A DNA stretch of 64,000 bases, from assembly GCA_022763045.1 (NCBI GenBank), contig JALEGI010000020.1, positions 1 through 64,000 on the forward strand, in the 5' to 3' direction. Positions 43,319 through 53,590 of this stretch are shown piece after piece. The DNA is from Simkaniaceae bacterium (GTDB taxonomy: Bacteria; Chlamydiota; Chlamydiia; Chlamydiales; JACRBE01). Both the position numbers and the translations under genes were made by a program. The notes under the pieces were generated by a model. That model did not search any database. It was not told the origin of the DNA and saw only the letters and a program-made list of their open reading frames with translations. How positions within the stretch are numbered: position 1 is the stretch's first letter; every line of letters begins with the position of its first letter.

Positions 43319-45217
43319 TTACTTCTCTTCGTCGACAACTTCAACTTCTGCCTCTTCAACTTCGTCAGAGGACTTTTTTGCCTCTTGTGGTTGTGGGGTC
43401 TCTTGTTGAGGTTGCTGCTGTTGCATCGCTTCACCGATCTTCTGGATCACTTCATTGAGCTCATCCGTTGCGGCTTTGATGCGTGCGGTGTCGCCACCTT
43501 TGAGGGCCTCTTTCACAGCATCAATTTTGGTTTGAATCTGTGAGGAGACTTCAGCGGGGATTTTGTCGCTGTAGTCTTTGAGGGCCTTCTCAGAGCGGAA
43601 GACAAGTGCGTCGGCTTCGTTTTTTGTATCAACTTCTGCTTTGCGTGCTTTATCTTCCTCTTTGTGCGCCTCAGCATCTTTTACCATGCGCTCGATTTCA
43701 GTCTCATCGAGGCCAGACTTGGCTTCGATTTTGATCTTCTGCTCTTTTCCTGAACCGAGATCTTTTGCAGAGACGTGCAAGATACCATCTGAGTCGATGT
43801 CAAACGAGACTTCGATCTGAGGCGTTCCGCGTGGCGCTGGTGGGATCTCTGTCAAGTCAAAGCGTCCAACCTCTTTGTTGTCTTTTGCAAGCTGGCGCTC
43901 ACCTTGTAGAACAACAATTGTTACAGCGGGCTGGTTGTCAGCAGCTGTTGAGAAGACTTGCTTTTTCTGCACAGGGATTGTTGTGTTGCGCTCAACAATG
44001 GGTGTCGAGACGCCACCGAGGGTCTCAATTCCGAGTGTGAGGGGGATGACATCGAGGAGTAGAACGTCTTTAACGTCTCCACCGAGGACTCCACCTTGGA
44101 TCGCTGCACCGAGGGCAACAACTTCATCGGGGTTCACACCTTTGTGTGGCTCCATTTTGAAGATCTCTTGAACCTTTTGCTGCACTAGCGGCATACGGCT
44201 CATTCCACCGACGAGAATCACATCGTCAACTTTGCTCACACCGGCATCTTGCATTGCTTTGCGGCAAGGCTCAACTGTGCGCTCAACGAGATCGTGAACG
44301 AGCTCTTCGAGTTTTGCACGTGTGAGGTTGAGTTGAAGGTGCTTTGGACCTGAGGCATCCATTGTAATAAAGGGTTGGTTGATCTCTGTGGTGTTTGTTC
44401 CTGAGAGCTCAATTTTTGCCTTTTCAGCAGCATCTTTTAGACGCTGGAGTGCCATCTTGTCTTTAGAGAGGTCGATGCTGTTTTCTTTTTTGAACTCATC
44501 GATGAGCCAGTGGATGATCACGTTATCAAAGTCGTCTCCACCGAGGTGCGTGTCACCATTAGTTGAGAGCACTTCAAAGACGCCATCGCCAATTTCGAGA
44601 ACAGAAACGTCAAATGTACCACCACCGAGGTCATAGACAGCAATTTTCTTGTCTTGGTTTTGCTTGTCGAGACCGTAGGCCAGAGCCGCTGCCGTTGGCT
44701 CAGGGATGATGCGCTTGACATCAAGACCTGCAATGCGGCCGGCATCTTTTGTCGACTGACGCTGCGAGTCGTTGAAGTAGGCGGGAACTGTGACAACAGC
44801 GCCTGTGACCTCTTCACCGAGATACTCTTCAGCAGTCTCTTTCATTTTAATTAGGATTTGAGCCGCAACTTCTTCAGGGCTCACTTGCTTGCCGTCGATA
44901 TCAAAGACAGCATCGCCATTGGCGTTTGATGTGACGTTGTAAGAGACTGTTTTTGTCTCTGAGGCCACCTCAGCGCCCTTGCGTCCGATAAATCTCTTTG
45001 AAGAGGAAATGGTCTTCTCAGGATTTGTCACAGCTTGGCGCTTGGCTGGAACACCAACGAGTCTCTCGCTTCCTTTATAGGCAACGATTGAAGGCGTTGT
45101 GCGCGTTCCTTCCGCATTAGCAATCACCTTTGCTTGGCCCCCTTCCATCACGGCAACGCATGAGTTTGTGGTTCCAAGGTCGATTCCAATGATTTTTCCA
45201 GATTTTTTCTTACTCAT
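43319..45217 (-). CDS. dnaK: Chaperone DnaK (Hsp70)
   Basis: The ATP-driven chaperone works with GrpE and DnaJ. The 632-residue protein starts [35 protein letters not shown]-type (here [17 protein letters not shown]) lies near residue 195, and [12 protein letters not shown] near 335. The substrate-binding domain and a Gln/Pro-rich lid tail ending [12 protein letters not shown] follow. An upstream in-frame extension to 45316 overlaps grpE and lacks Hsp70 similarity, so 45217 is used. It overlaps grpE by 8 bases. CT396 equivalent. Confidence 0.97.
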   Translation of the reverse strand: MSKKKSGKIIGIDLGTTNSCVAVMEGGQAKVIANAEGTRTTPSIVAYKGSERLVGVPAKRQAVTNPEKTISSSKRFIGRKGAEVASETKTVSYNVTSNANGDAVFDIDGKQVSPEEVAAQILIKMKETAEEYLGEEVTGAVVTVPAYFNDSQRQSTKDAGRIAGLDVKRIIPEPTAAALAYGLDKQNQDKKIAVYDLGGGTFDVSVLEIGDGVFEVLSTNGDTHLGGDDFDNVIIHWLIDEFKKENSIDLSKDKMALQRLKDAAEKAKIELSGTNTTEINQPFITMDASGPKHLQLNLTRAKLEELVHDLVERTVEPCRKAMQDAGVSKVDDVILVGGMSRMPLVQQKVQEIFKMEPHKGVNPDEVVALGAAIQGGVLGGDVKDVLLLDVIPLTLGIETLGGVSTPIVERNTTIPVQKKQVFSTAADNQPAVTIVVLQGERQLAKDNKEVGRFDLTEIPPAPRGTPQIEVSFDIDSDGILHVSAKDLGSGKEQKIKIEAKSGLDETEIERMVKDAEAHKEEDKARKAEVDTKNEADALVFRSEKALKDYSDKIPAEVSSQIQTKIDAVKEALKGGDTARIKAATDELNEVIQKIGEAMQQQQPQQETPQPQEAKKSSDEVEEAEVEVVDEEK

Positions 45218-45752
45218 CGTTTGTCTCCTCTTGATTAGTAACTTCTTTTGGTGGCTTTGCCACCTTAACTCTAGCAGGGCGCAGTACGCGATTTCCGCAC
45301 TTGTAGCCCTTAACAAATTCTTCGACGATTAGCCCCTCTGGCTTCTCGCTTGTCTCTTCAATCTCCACCGCCTCGTGCAGGTGGGGATCGAACTGCTCTC
45401 CATGAGAGTCAAATGGGAAAACTTGGTAGCTTGAGAGCACATCTTTAAACTGGCTCATCAACATTTCAAAGCCCATTGCCCAATTGCGAACCTCATCTGA
45501 CATCTGCTCTTTAAATCCGAGCACCTTTTCCATCTCATCGAGGGGGCGTAAAAACTCTGAGATCACATTCTGCGCAGAGAATTGCATCATCTCGCTCTTC
45601 TCTTTTTGCAAACGCTTTCGTGTATTTTCGAGCTCAGCTAGGGTGCGGTAGTACTTGTCTTTGAAGTCGGTTGCTTCCTCGGTTGCGCGCTGCAGCTGCT
45701 CATCTTTCAGCTCGCCCACGCTTACTGTCTTCTCTTCCTTTTCCTCGGTCAT
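45210..45752 (-). CDS. grpE: Nucleotide exchange factor GrpE
   Basis: GrpE releases ADP from DnaK. The 180-residue protein has an N-terminal coiled coil (about residues 10-65, ending [10 protein letters not shown]), a four-helix region and the C-terminal beta domain with [31 protein letters not shown], matching the family signature. The start overlaps the end of hrcA by 4 bases and its stop overlaps dnaK by 8, so the three genes are translationally coupled. CT395 equivalent. Confidence 0.96.
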   Translation of the reverse strand: MTEEKEEKTVSVGELKDEQLQRATEEATDFKDKYYRTLAELENTRKRLQKEKSEMMQFSAQNVISEFLRPLDEMEKVLGFKEQMSDEVRNWAMGFEMLMSQFKDVLSSYQVFPFDSHGEQFDPHLHEAVEIEETSEKPEGLIVEEFVKGYKCGNRVLRPARVKVAKPPKEVTNQEETNDE

Positions 45753-46858
45753 GAACTCTCTCCTTGATTCTCAATCAGCAGGTGGTGACTCTTTCCCGCA
45801 GGCGCGACGCGCCCCTGCTCTACGCGGTAAGAGATTTTGTGTGTATAGATGTTTTTTGTCAGATTCTCTGATAAGTAGTTGGCAAAGGCTTTGAGCTGGC
45901 CAAAGAGTTTGCCGTAATTCATACGCGTTGGGCCAAGTAGGGCAATCGTTCCAACAACTTTGCTCTGAATCTTATAGGGAATTGCAATCACTGAGCAGGC
46001 ATCGCCAATAAAGGTCTCTAAATCGGAACCGACCCAAAACTTCATCTCTCCAAGCTTGAAGCACTCAGCAAGTAGCGGCTGAATTTTTTGCGTCTCTTCA
46101 AAGAGCGAGAGCGATTTGGCAAGAACAGCTGGATCGTGAAACTCAGGTTGCTTAAGTAGCTTATGGAAGCCCGACTTTACGTAGTCCTCGTGGCTATAAT
46201 TTGTGTAGCTGACAATGTAGCGCAAGATCACCTCTTCATACCACTGCGTTGCGATCACACTCTCGTCGTTTGAGAGCTTTGGCCTATCGCGCTGCGTGAT
46301 GCGAAAGCGGAAGTACTCCTCAATGCGTTGTAGCGAAAATTTCGAGAGCTTCTTGGGCGTGTAGAGCAGCTCGGTGTGCACCATTCCAAAGTCGGTAATG
46401 ACCGCACAAAGTACACGAGCGCCTCCAACATGGAGAAGCTTCACATCGACGACAAAGTCTTGGTCAAAGCGGGGAGAGGTCAAAAAGGCGGCGCAGCCAG
46501 TTACCTCTGAGAGGGCTTCGAGACCCTGTTGTAAATAGATGCCAAGCTCCTTGGTCTCTTTCTTTAATAAGGAGTCAAAGAAGAGATCGTCGGCTGAGCT
46601 GATGTGGTCGGCCTTTTCATGGTTGAGGGCATAGAGCTTAAAGGCGTGATCTGTGGGAATGCGGCCACCTGAGGTGTGCTGCTGGTGAAGAAAGCCATCA
46701 GCCTCGAGCTGAGCAAAGTAGTTGCGGATGGTCGCAGAGCTAAGTGACTCAAAGCCATGCTCTTTGAGAGTGTTTGAGCCAATTGGGCGCCCCGTCTCAA
46801 TAAAGAGCTCGACAAGTCCTAGCAAAACCTTCTGCTGACGATCTTTTTTTCTACTCAT
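45749..46858 (-). CDS. hrcA: Heat-inducible transcription repressor HrcA
   Basis: HrcA binds CIRCE and represses its own operon until heat inactivates it. The protein is 369 residues from ATG 46858 (MSRKKDRQQKVLLGLVELFIETGRPIGS). The N-terminal winged helix contains SATIRNYFAQLEADGFLHQQHTSGGRIPTD; the GAF-like middle and the dimerisation region follow. The extension to 46894 is rejected because it would start 7 bases from the CIRCE element. It heads hrcA-grpE-dnaK. CT394 equivalent. Confidence 0.95.
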   Translation of the reverse strand: MSRKKDRQQKVLLGLVELFIETGRPIGSNTLKEHGFESLSSATIRNYFAQLEADGFLHQQHTSGGRIPTDHAFKLYALNHEKADHISSADDLFFDSLLKKETKELGIYLQQGLEALSEVTGCAAFLTSPRFDQDFVVDVKLLHVGGARVLCAVITDFGMVHTELLYTPKKLSKFSLQRIEEYFRFRITQRDRPKLSNDESVIATQWYEEVILRYIVSYTNYSHEDYVKSGFHKLLKQPEFHDPAVLAKSLSLFEETQKIQPLLAECFKLGEMKFWVGSDLETFIGDACSVIAIPYKIQSKVVGTIALLGPTRMNYGKLFGQLKAFANYLSENLTKNIYTHKISYRVEQGRVAPAGKSHHLLIENQGESS

Positions 46859-46900
46859 ACCCCAAAGTATAGCATAGCGCTCATCTGAGGGCAAGATTTT

Positions 46901-46927
46901 TTAGCACTCAAAGCGATAGATTGCTGA
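46901..46927. promoter_or_regulatory. CIRCE operator of the hrcA operon
   Basis: TTAGCACTC (46901-46909), nine bases, then GATTGCTGA (46919-46927). The CIRCE consensus is TTAGCACTC-N9-GAGTGCTAA, so the left arm is perfect and the right arm has two changes. It lies 43 bases upstream of hrcA, the expected site for HrcA repression. Confidence 0.9.
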
Positions 46928-47051
46928 AAAATGATGTAAATTGCTTAAGCACAATGTTATAAACTAAAATTTCAATTATATTTAATTAAATCTTTATTTA
47001 TATTATAATTATTATTAAATTTACCAAATTTTTAATAAAAAGGCGATAATA

Positions 47052-47780
47052 ATGGAAAATACAAATAATGGTTCAGTTGCTGTTTTACTTCCAGCTGGAG
47101 CGCCAACTTTAGATCCAGTCAAGCCAAGTAGTGCAGCACTGGCAGCTCAGAGAGTACTTGAGGGAACCCCATCTCCAGGGACGTCGGTCTCCCCAGTTTC
47201 AGATCGCACTCCGACTAGCACGCCAAGGCAGAGTGGCTCCCCAATGTCTTTAGTTTTGAAAGGGCTTGGACTCTCACCTAGTTTACCCACATTAACGTTA
47301 GAAGACCTCAAGGAAGCGATCAAAGAAGATGAAGATATCTCTGTAGATTACATAATGGAGCATGAGCTAGATTTTGATGATGATGATGTCGTTGACATGG
47401 TTGTATTGATGATGAAGTCTTCGCAGGATGTCACCGCACATTTAGAAAGTTATGGTGTAGAGATTCTGGAAGATGTGCTTGCAGTCGACTTTTCTCATCA
47501 TGATACAGATAGCTATTTCGAGGATGCTCAGGAGTTTCTCGATGATCTAATCTCAAAGGTCCTCACAACAACAGAAGATCTAGTCGATGAAGTTAAAGAG
47601 GTCTTAGAGTTTTTTCATGATGAGTATGAAGTAGGGCCATCGGCATCTGCTGTTGAAGCCGCTCTCGAGAATAATAATATTCCTCTCGCTAAGTTACTAT
47701 TAGAGAATGCCTATCTGAATGAAGATGAAAGAGGATCTCTAGAAAACGATCTAAAGGTGGTTGAGCTCTTTGCTGAGTAG
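47052..47780 (+). CDS. Acidic hypothetical protein with Ser/Thr/Pro-rich N-terminus
   Basis: The 242-residue protein has a disordered head (about 1-75, rich in Ser, Thr, Pro) and a very acidic helical body (DFDDDDVVDM near residue 107). Near the C-terminus SAVEAALENNNIPLAKLLLENAYLN resembles one ankyrin-type helix pair. There is no signal peptide or membrane helix. An AGG lies before the ATG and TATAAT at 47004-47009 may be a promoter. It ends 3 bases before the convergent ankyrin gene. The composition fits a secreted effector; function unknown. Confidence 0.65.
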   Translation: MENTNNGSVAVLLPAGAPTLDPVKPSSAALAAQRVLEGTPSPGTSVSPVSDRTPTSTPRQSGSPMSLVLKGLGLSPSLPTLTLEDLKEAIKEDEDISVDYIMEHELDFDDDDVVDMVVLMMKSSQDVTAHLESYGVEILEDVLAVDFSHHDTDSYFEDAQEFLDDLISKVLTTTEDLVDEVKEVLEFFHDEYEVGPSASAVEAALENNNIPLAKLLLENAYLNEDERGSLENDLKVVELFAE

Positions 47781-47783
47781 GTC

Positions 47784-48458
47784 CTAGGGCCGAATAATTG
47801 GTACTGATCCAGGGGTGGGCTGAAGGCCCACTCCTTTAAAAAGAGCGCTATTTTTATATTTCTTTGCTAATTGAAGTGGCGTCAGTTGTTTGTGATCGAG
47901 TACATCACGCCTTGCGCCAGCATTTAAAAGCACTTGTATGACTGTCTTTGATGCCCCAAACTTTGCTACATAATGCAAAGCTCCCCTTCCTTTAGCATCT
48001 CTCTCTTTGGCAAATTGGGTGAGGAAAATCGGAAGTAGCACGAAACCGCGCTCAAGCGACATCAGTAGCAGATTCTCTCCCTTCCAAAGTTCAGGCTTTT
48101 GGTTGTGAAACTCATCGATAGCGAGTTGTTCATGGCCTCTAATAATGTGGGCGTGAAAGGGGCATCTTGCTTCAAGAAAACTTCTCTCACTTTCCAGCGC
48201 ATGGACTGCAGCAGCCCTACCTGTTGCCCTTGCATGGGCTGTGGCCTTTTCAAGGTAGCCTTTAACCAGTAAATTCGACTTCATCGCTGCGCGCAGCATT
48301 GCCTCGGCGCCCATTTCTGCACTTTTCGAACTACCAATTTCAGCTGAGTAGCCATCCATTAGAGTGGAGAGGGGGTATTCTTGAACAAAGCAGTGAGCTT
48401 CTCTTAGCGTGTAAAATAGCGATAATCCACCAATATGTGCTTCAAATGAAAAAGACAT
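47784..48458 (-). CDS. Ankyrin-repeat protein
   Basis: The 224-residue protein has a clear ankyrin unit, GRGALHYVAKFGASKTVIQVLLNAGARRDVLD (about residues 152-183), followed by a second, HKQLTPLQLAKKYKNSALFKGVG. Less perfect helical units precede them (about 40-145). There is no export signal. Ankyrin proteins in intracellular bacteria are often delivered to the host, but this is inference. It is convergent with the acidic gene at 47052. Confidence 0.75.
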   Translation of the reverse strand: MSFSFEAHIGGLSLFYTLREAHCFVQEYPLSTLMDGYSAEIGSSKSAEMGAEAMLRAAMKSNLLVKGYLEKATAHARATGRAAAVHALESERSFLEARCPFHAHIIRGHEQLAIDEFHNQKPELWKGENLLLMSLERGFVLLPIFLTQFAKERDAKGRGALHYVAKFGASKTVIQVLLNAGARRDVLDHKQLTPLQLAKKYKNSALFKGVGLQPTPGSVPIIRP

Positions 48459-48491
48459 GGTTAAGATTTTGCCATTTTTGCGATTTGAAAT

Positions 48492-51400
48492 CTAGTTCAA
48501 TAGGGTGGGGTCGTGGACTATCACTGGGAGGATGTCGGCGATTGAAGGGGACCAGTTTAGGCCCCGTTTATAAACTAGCTTGGAGGCGATGTAGCAGGAG
48601 ATGATCGCTTTTTTGTGCATATCGGGCATCTCTTTGATGATGCGATTTTCAAACTTTTCAGAGAGTAGCGGCAGGCAAAAGCGCAGTAGACATTGGATAA
48701 GGGGGTCTTTGGGATCAGAGGAGAGCTCTTTGTCCTTGAGGAAATTGAGGATTTCATAGGTAAAGGTATTGATTTTCTGCGAGACGAGATCGGAGATATC
48801 GATAAGTGAGAGGTCGGTTTCGCTAAAGGTTTTGAGCATGAGACGCGCCTCGTCTTGCGCTTTTTGGCGTATAAAGTCGAGCACCTGCTTCATAAAGGCA
48901 TCTTTTTGGTGTAAAAACTCTTCATCTGAGAGGGTGAGGCCAATCTGCACTTCGAGTGAGGAGCAGATGACGCCCCCCTTGTTTGCCGAGGAGTCTTTGA
49001 TGATGAGCACGCCGAGCTCTTCAAGGGCGTAGCGGGCATCTAGGGTGAGGTAGAGGTTGGCAGCTTCGATGATGGCGCGGGCGGTGGGGCGCCCTTCGGG
49101 GTCGAGAAAGTCGGTGTAGTTGGCTTTGTTAAGGGTGCGGGGGCGGCCACCTCCTGGGATAAAGATGTCAGCGGGGACTTGGTGAACGTTGTGGCGATAG
49201 AGGTGGTTCATCTCATTTCCTGAGAGCCAGTTTTCGACGATTTTGCCGTTTTCTTTGTGGTAGCAAAGGGTTTGTTGTGCGTAGGCGGTCTCCTCGCGCT
49301 TTGAATAGAGGTCGAGCAAAAGCCCCCCTTCATTGAGCTTTTCAGGGGGATAGCGGTGAATGGCTTTGGTCGCATGGAAGAGGTCGGCGAGGGTGTGTAG
49401 ATCGAGCCCCTCCGGGTCGTAGATCGTTCCCGACCCATCGGTTACGGCGAGGAGTTTTGCCGTGTCGGGGTAGTACTTGAGGAGGTTGAGCATTTGGTTT
49501 CCGGCGACGTCACCGTCGGGGCCACCTGTGATTTTGATCGTGAAGGGGTCTTTGGTTGGGTCGATGCCAAGGTGAAGTAGCACCTCGTGCATATTGACAT
49601 TCACTCCAAAAGAGGTGACGCCATACTCTTTGTGGTTGATGCCGGCTGTCGGTTTGGAGGAGATGAAGGCCCCTTTCGGTTTGTAGTTGGTGCGCTTGGA
49701 GTACTCGGCAATCCACTCGATCATCGAGTTGTGCATGTTCTCATCGGGCCCTAAGTAGAGGTATTCAGGCTGTTGGTAGTAGTCGACCACATCGCGCGCT
49801 TTTAAGGTGCCATCGTCGTGGCAATTGACGAGGGTCAAAATACTATGGACGTAGGCGCGCTGCGCTTGATAGAGAAACTTTACCCTTTGAGAGTCGCGAT
49901 ATTCAGAGAGCAGCTTTTGCATCTCCTCTTTTGGCACTTTGGCGGCAGTGAGCTCGTGCTGGTAGATCTTTGTCTCAAATTCGAGCTTTTCAAAGTGGTT
50001 GATGAAGATCACCCCTTTTGAGCCCCCTTCGGGAATATCTTTGTTCTTCTTCTCTTGAGTGTAGGAGAGATTGTAGCACTCGGAAAAGACGTTGCTGCGC
50101 TCGACAATCATCTGCTCGAGTCTTTGCGGAATCACGGTGCGCAATCCACCGCGCGAGATGTCTTGGAAGCGGATGTGGAAGCCAACAAAGGCAAGGCCGC
50201 GGACAAAGAAGATGCAGTAGGGCAGTTCGGGGAACTTCTCTTTTCGAACATAGGGCGCTGTTTCGAGATAGCCGGGGTTTATGCGGAAAGATAGAGCGCT
50301 TTTATTATTGCGGTAGAAGTTGGTTTTATCCGTGTACTCGATAAAAGCAAGCCCTGCTTTCAAGATGTTTTTTCTGCGCGAGTCGTTAATCTGGTGTCCT
50401 GTATCGAGTTGCTCGACTTTTTCAAGGAAGTCTTTTTTCGTCTTTTCGTAGGCTTCTACGTTAAAGTTAACAGGGTGGAACTTCTCCTCAAAGGCTCTGC
50501 AGAGCTGGACTGTGAGTTCGGGGTGGCGGCAGAGCCCCTCCTCAACGTTGGCGTGAGAGTAGAGGTTTAAATCGGCGTGGAGCAAAAACTGGTGGACGAA
50601 GCTGTGCATCGAGCGAATGAAGTTACCCAGATTTCCACGAACAAGTCCTGGGTCGACAAAGACGGCATCGATATTATCGAGATCGTCGAAATATTTAAGG
50701 GTTGCAAGCTCTTGCAAAAAGTCGTGAATGTTTGCCTCTTCCCACGCGGCGCCTCCTTTTTGTCCATGAAGGCCAATTGACATCATTAAGATGCTATTTT
50801 GACTGTAGGGCTTGACATAGGAGGCGTTCATACGCGTTAAAATGAGTCCGTGGCGGTGAACGACTTTTGCCAAGCGGTAGAGGAAGCGGTGCTTTGGGGC
50901 ATTTCTCCAGGCGAGGACGATTTGAATTGAGGGGGTGCGCGGTCCTTTACTCGCCCAATCTTCATTGTAGCGCACCTCGTATTGGCAGTGGTCGCGTGTC
51001 CGGGCGCGCAAAAACATCTCAAGTGCCAGAACAAGCCGTTCTTGAGTAAGAGAGCGTAGGAAGCGGGTGTTCATTGAAGAGAGAAGATCTTCGAAATCCT
51101 CACGTGTAAGCGAGGGGTTGCGCTCTTTAATCGAATTATAGATCTCATTTCGCCGCTCACTCTGTAGGATCTCCTCAACATGGCACTCAGTCTCCTCAAT
51201 TTCCGTGAAGTGAATCAAGGCAATGACCATTTTATCTTCGATCCCCTCAAAGGGAGGAGGAGCATCAGAGGTGTAAGTTTGGTAGTTTTTTATCCCATAG
51301 AGGCTGAACTGCTTGAGGATTTTTAAGTCGGTTTTCGGCTTGTTAAGTGTGATTACAATAGCCGACTCTTTAGATAGAATTTGAATGAAACAATCTTGGA

Positions 51401-51575
51401 CGGGGAAGTTGACCAGGTTATGCGCGATCAGCATCAACTGCGACTGCTCAATTTCTTCAAAGAAATTGGGCGGCATATGATTTTCTAGCCACAGGTAGTA
51501 CTCTTCAAACTGAGCACTCTCGTGGAGCATCGCATCTTTCAGCTGCTGTTTAGTTAATCTACCTAATTGTCCCAT
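48492..51575 (-). CDS. NAD-dependent glutamate dehydrogenase, large type (about 115 kDa)
   Basis: The enzyme deaminates glutamate to 2-oxoglutarate. The 1027-residue protein belongs to the long GDH class: an N-terminal regulatory half and a C-terminal catalytic half with PEGGSKGVIFIN (near residue 525), the Rossmann segment ITGGPDGDVAGNQML (about 690-704), and IKDSSANKGGVICSSLEV (about 888-905). It would let the bacterium use host glutamate for energy and to feed the TCA cycle. Chlamydiaceae lack a gene of this size, so it supports an environmental chlamydia. It stands alone on the minus strand. Confidence 0.88.
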   Translation of the reverse strand: MGQLGRLTKQQLKDAMLHESAQFEEYYLWLENHMPPNFFEEIEQSQLMLIAHNLVNFPVQDCFIQILSKESAIVITLNKPKTDLKILKQFSLYGIKNYQTYTSDAPPPFEGIEDKMVIALIHFTEIEETECHVEEILQSERRNEIYNSIKERNPSLTREDFEDLLSSMNTRFLRSLTQERLVLALEMFLRARTRDHCQYEVRYNEDWASKGPRTPSIQIVLAWRNAPKHRFLYRLAKVVHRHGLILTRMNASYVKPYSQNSILMMSIGLHGQKGGAAWEEANIHDFLQELATLKYFDDLDNIDAVFVDPGLVRGNLGNFIRSMHSFVHQFLLHADLNLYSHANVEEGLCRHPELTVQLCRAFEEKFHPVNFNVEAYEKTKKDFLEKVEQLDTGHQINDSRRKNILKAGLAFIEYTDKTNFYRNNKSALSFRINPGYLETAPYVRKEKFPELPYCIFFVRGLAFVGFHIRFQDISRGGLRTVIPQRLEQMIVERSNVFSECYNLSYTQEKKNKDIPEGGSKGVIFINHFEKLEFETKIYQHELTAAKVPKEEMQKLLSEYRDSQRVKFLYQAQRAYVHSILTLVNCHDDGTLKARDVVDYYQQPEYLYLGPDENMHNSMIEWIAEYSKRTNYKPKGAFISSKPTAGINHKEYGVTSFGVNVNMHEVLLHLGIDPTKDPFTIKITGGPDGDVAGNQMLNLLKYYPDTAKLLAVTDGSGTIYDPEGLDLHTLADLFHATKAIHRYPPEKLNEGGLLLDLYSKREETAYAQQTLCYHKENGKIVENWLSGNEMNHLYRHNVHQVPADIFIPGGGRPRTLNKANYTDFLDPEGRPTARAIIEAANLYLTLDARYALEELGVLIIKDSSANKGGVICSSLEVQIGLTLSDEEFLHQKDAFMKQVLDFIRQKAQDEARLMLKTFSETDLSLIDISDLVSQKINTFTYEILNFLKDKELSSDPKDPLIQCLLRFCLPLLSEKFENRIIKEMPDMHKKAIISCYIASKLVYKRGLNWSPSIADILPVIVHDPTLLN

Positions 51576-51624
51576 TACTACACTTAATTATACAATTAAC
51601 ATATAACAAAAATAATAATAAAGA

Positions 51625-53589
51625 TTAAGCTTTTAGTAATCTAAGTGAATTAATCGCCACAACAATAGTTCCCCCTTCATGTAAAATTACTGCAAGCCAC
51701 AGTGGCACAACGCCTAACAGGGCAGGTGTTGTTGCAAGTAGGATCACCCCAAGCGCCAGTGTGAGGTTTTGCTTCACAATGCGCGTTGTTTTTTTAGCTT
51801 TGCATAGCAGCCAGCTTAGCGAATTGAGATCGTCTTTGAGAAAGACGATGTCAGAGGCCTCAATGGCAGTTGCACTTCCCACCTCTCCCATCGAGATGCC
51901 AACAGTAGCACGCGCAAGTGCGGGAGCGTCGTTGATCCCATCACCAATCATCGCCAGGTGGCCCCCTTCAGAGAGCTTTTCAATAATCCCGAGCTTTTCA
52001 TCGGGGCGCAGCTCTGAGTGGATCTTCTCAATACCCACTTTTTCCCCCACATAGCTCGCGTTGTCTGAGTGATCACCAGTTAGCATTATAAGCTCAATAT
52101 TGAGCTTTTTGAGATCGGCAATTGCCTCAGCCATTTTAGGGCGCACCTCGTCAAGGAAGTGGAAGATGAAAATCGACTCTTTTACAAGCAAGTAGGTGAT
52201 TAGGTGGCCTAGCTCAGCATGGGAATCGTGCACCTCACGTAGGTTGCGTCCCAGCTTATCGCCAATAAAGTCAAAGCTGCCAATGGCAACCTCGAGCTCC
52301 TCGCCGTGCATCTCAACGCGCCCCTCAACACCAAAGCCGGCGACTGTGCGCAGTCCCTTCACAGGAATGATCGCAGCGCCCTCTTGTTTCTGATAGGCCA
52401 TGATTGCAGTTGCTATCGGATGGGTGGAGCTGCGCTCAAGAGATGCAGCAATTGAGAGAGCCTCAGTCTGGGAGCAGGCCGCTTCTCCGTGGGTATCGAT
52501 TTTTGTTGCCTCGAGCTGGCCCGTTGTGAGGGTGCCCGTCTTATCAAAGGCAAAGGTGTGGCACTTTTCAAGCGCATCGAGAGTGACGCCCCCCTTCATT
52601 AGAATGCCGCGGCGGGCACAGGCGCTAATGGCGCTCAGGTAAGCAGTTGGTGTTGCGATGATTAGTGCGCAAGGTGAGGCGGCAATTAAGAAGGCCAGAG
52701 CGCGGTAGATCGATCCTTCAAGGCCTAAAAAGGGAACCCCAATTCCGATTGGAAGCATCAGAGCAAAAAACGCAGAGAGCAAAATGATTGTTTTGGCGTA
52801 GACCTGGCCAAAGCGATCGAGAAACTTTTGTAGGCGTGGCTTTGCTGCCTGCGCCCGAGTGATGAGCTTGATGATGCGCGAGAGTGTCGAGTCTGCAGCA
52901 ACAATTGTCACCTCGACTGTGAGCGTGCCATCCATGTTCATGCTTCCGGCCTGGACCTCATCATCAACGTGTTTAGCAATTGGGACGCTCTCGCCAGTTA
53001 GGTGGACCATGCTCACATGCGAATCGCCACCGACGACCTTTCCATCGAGGGGGATAATCTCCCCAGACTTAATGAGTATTTGCGTCCCAAGAGCGATTTC
53101 CCGCACCGATTTTTCAATGAGCGTACCATCGTCAGTGATCACTTGCGCCATTGTCGGGGAGAGTTTGTGAAGTGCTTGAAGCGCACCCTTGGTTTTCTCC
53201 GTGACCATATCCTCCATAGCACCCGAGAGTGAGAAGAGAACGAGGAGCAGTCCACCCTCCATGGCACTGCCGATTAACACCGATAAGAAGGCAGCTAAGG
53301 TCATCAAGACATCAATATTGACGCGAAACTCTTTTAGATCCTCAACCGTTTCAATCAGGGCGGGAATGCCGGCAAAGAAATAGACGAAGAGGAGCAGGAG
53401 ATTGGCAACCTCCATGTTAAACCAGCGAACAATAAAAGCAAGTGTGAGCAAAAATGCCGCAAAAACGGAGGATTTGACTGTTAAGTTGCTTGCCCATTTA
53501 CGCGAACCAGGGGTGAGGAAGGGGGAGATATGCTCCTCCATTCCCGAGGCAAAGTAGTCTTCAATTAGAGCGGGATTATAGCGAAACAT
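51625..53589 (-). CDS. P1B-4-type metal-exporting ATPase
   Basis: The 654-residue heavy-metal ATPase has TGES (198-201), SPC in the membrane (305-307), the phosphorylation site DKTGT (Asp349), GDGINDAPAL near residue 550 and HEGGT in the last helix region. SPC together with HEGGT defines the P1B-4 subgroup (cobalt, iron or zinc export) rather than the CPC copper or zinc/cadmium pumps. It has no N-terminal CxxC metal-binding domain. It starts 1 base after the VIT-type gene ends, forming an operon. CT727 equivalent by position. Confidence 0.9.
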   Translation of the reverse strand: MFRYNPALIEDYFASGMEEHISPFLTPGSRKWASNLTVKSSVFAAFLLTLAFIVRWFNMEVANLLLLFVYFFAGIPALIETVEDLKEFRVNIDVLMTLAAFLSVLIGSAMEGGLLLVLFSLSGAMEDMVTEKTKGALQALHKLSPTMAQVITDDGTLIEKSVREIALGTQILIKSGEIIPLDGKVVGGDSHVSMVHLTGESVPIAKHVDDEVQAGSMNMDGTLTVEVTIVAADSTLSRIIKLITRAQAAKPRLQKFLDRFGQVYAKTIILLSAFFALMLPIGIGVPFLGLEGSIYRALAFLIAASPCALIIATPTAYLSAISACARRGILMKGGVTLDALEKCHTFAFDKTGTLTTGQLEATKIDTHGEAACSQTEALSIAASLERSSTHPIATAIMAYQKQEGAAIIPVKGLRTVAGFGVEGRVEMHGEELEVAIGSFDFIGDKLGRNLREVHDSHAELGHLITYLLVKESIFIFHFLDEVRPKMAEAIADLKKLNIELIMLTGDHSDNASYVGEKVGIEKIHSELRPDEKLGIIEKLSEGGHLAMIGDGINDAPALARATVGISMGEVGSATAIEASDIVFLKDDLNSLSWLLCKAKKTTRIVKQNLTLALGVILLATTPALLGVVPLWLAVILHEGGTIVVAINSLRLLKA

Positions 53590-53590
53590 C

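Noticed and set aside
45217-45316. N-terminal extension of DnaK
   Set aside because: The 33 extra residues are read out of frame through the end of grpE and do not resemble Hsp70; the standard start is at 45217.
51625-53589. Copper- or zinc-type CPC ATPase
   Set aside because: The membrane motif is SPC, not CPC, and the last helix has HEGGT, which fits P1B-4.
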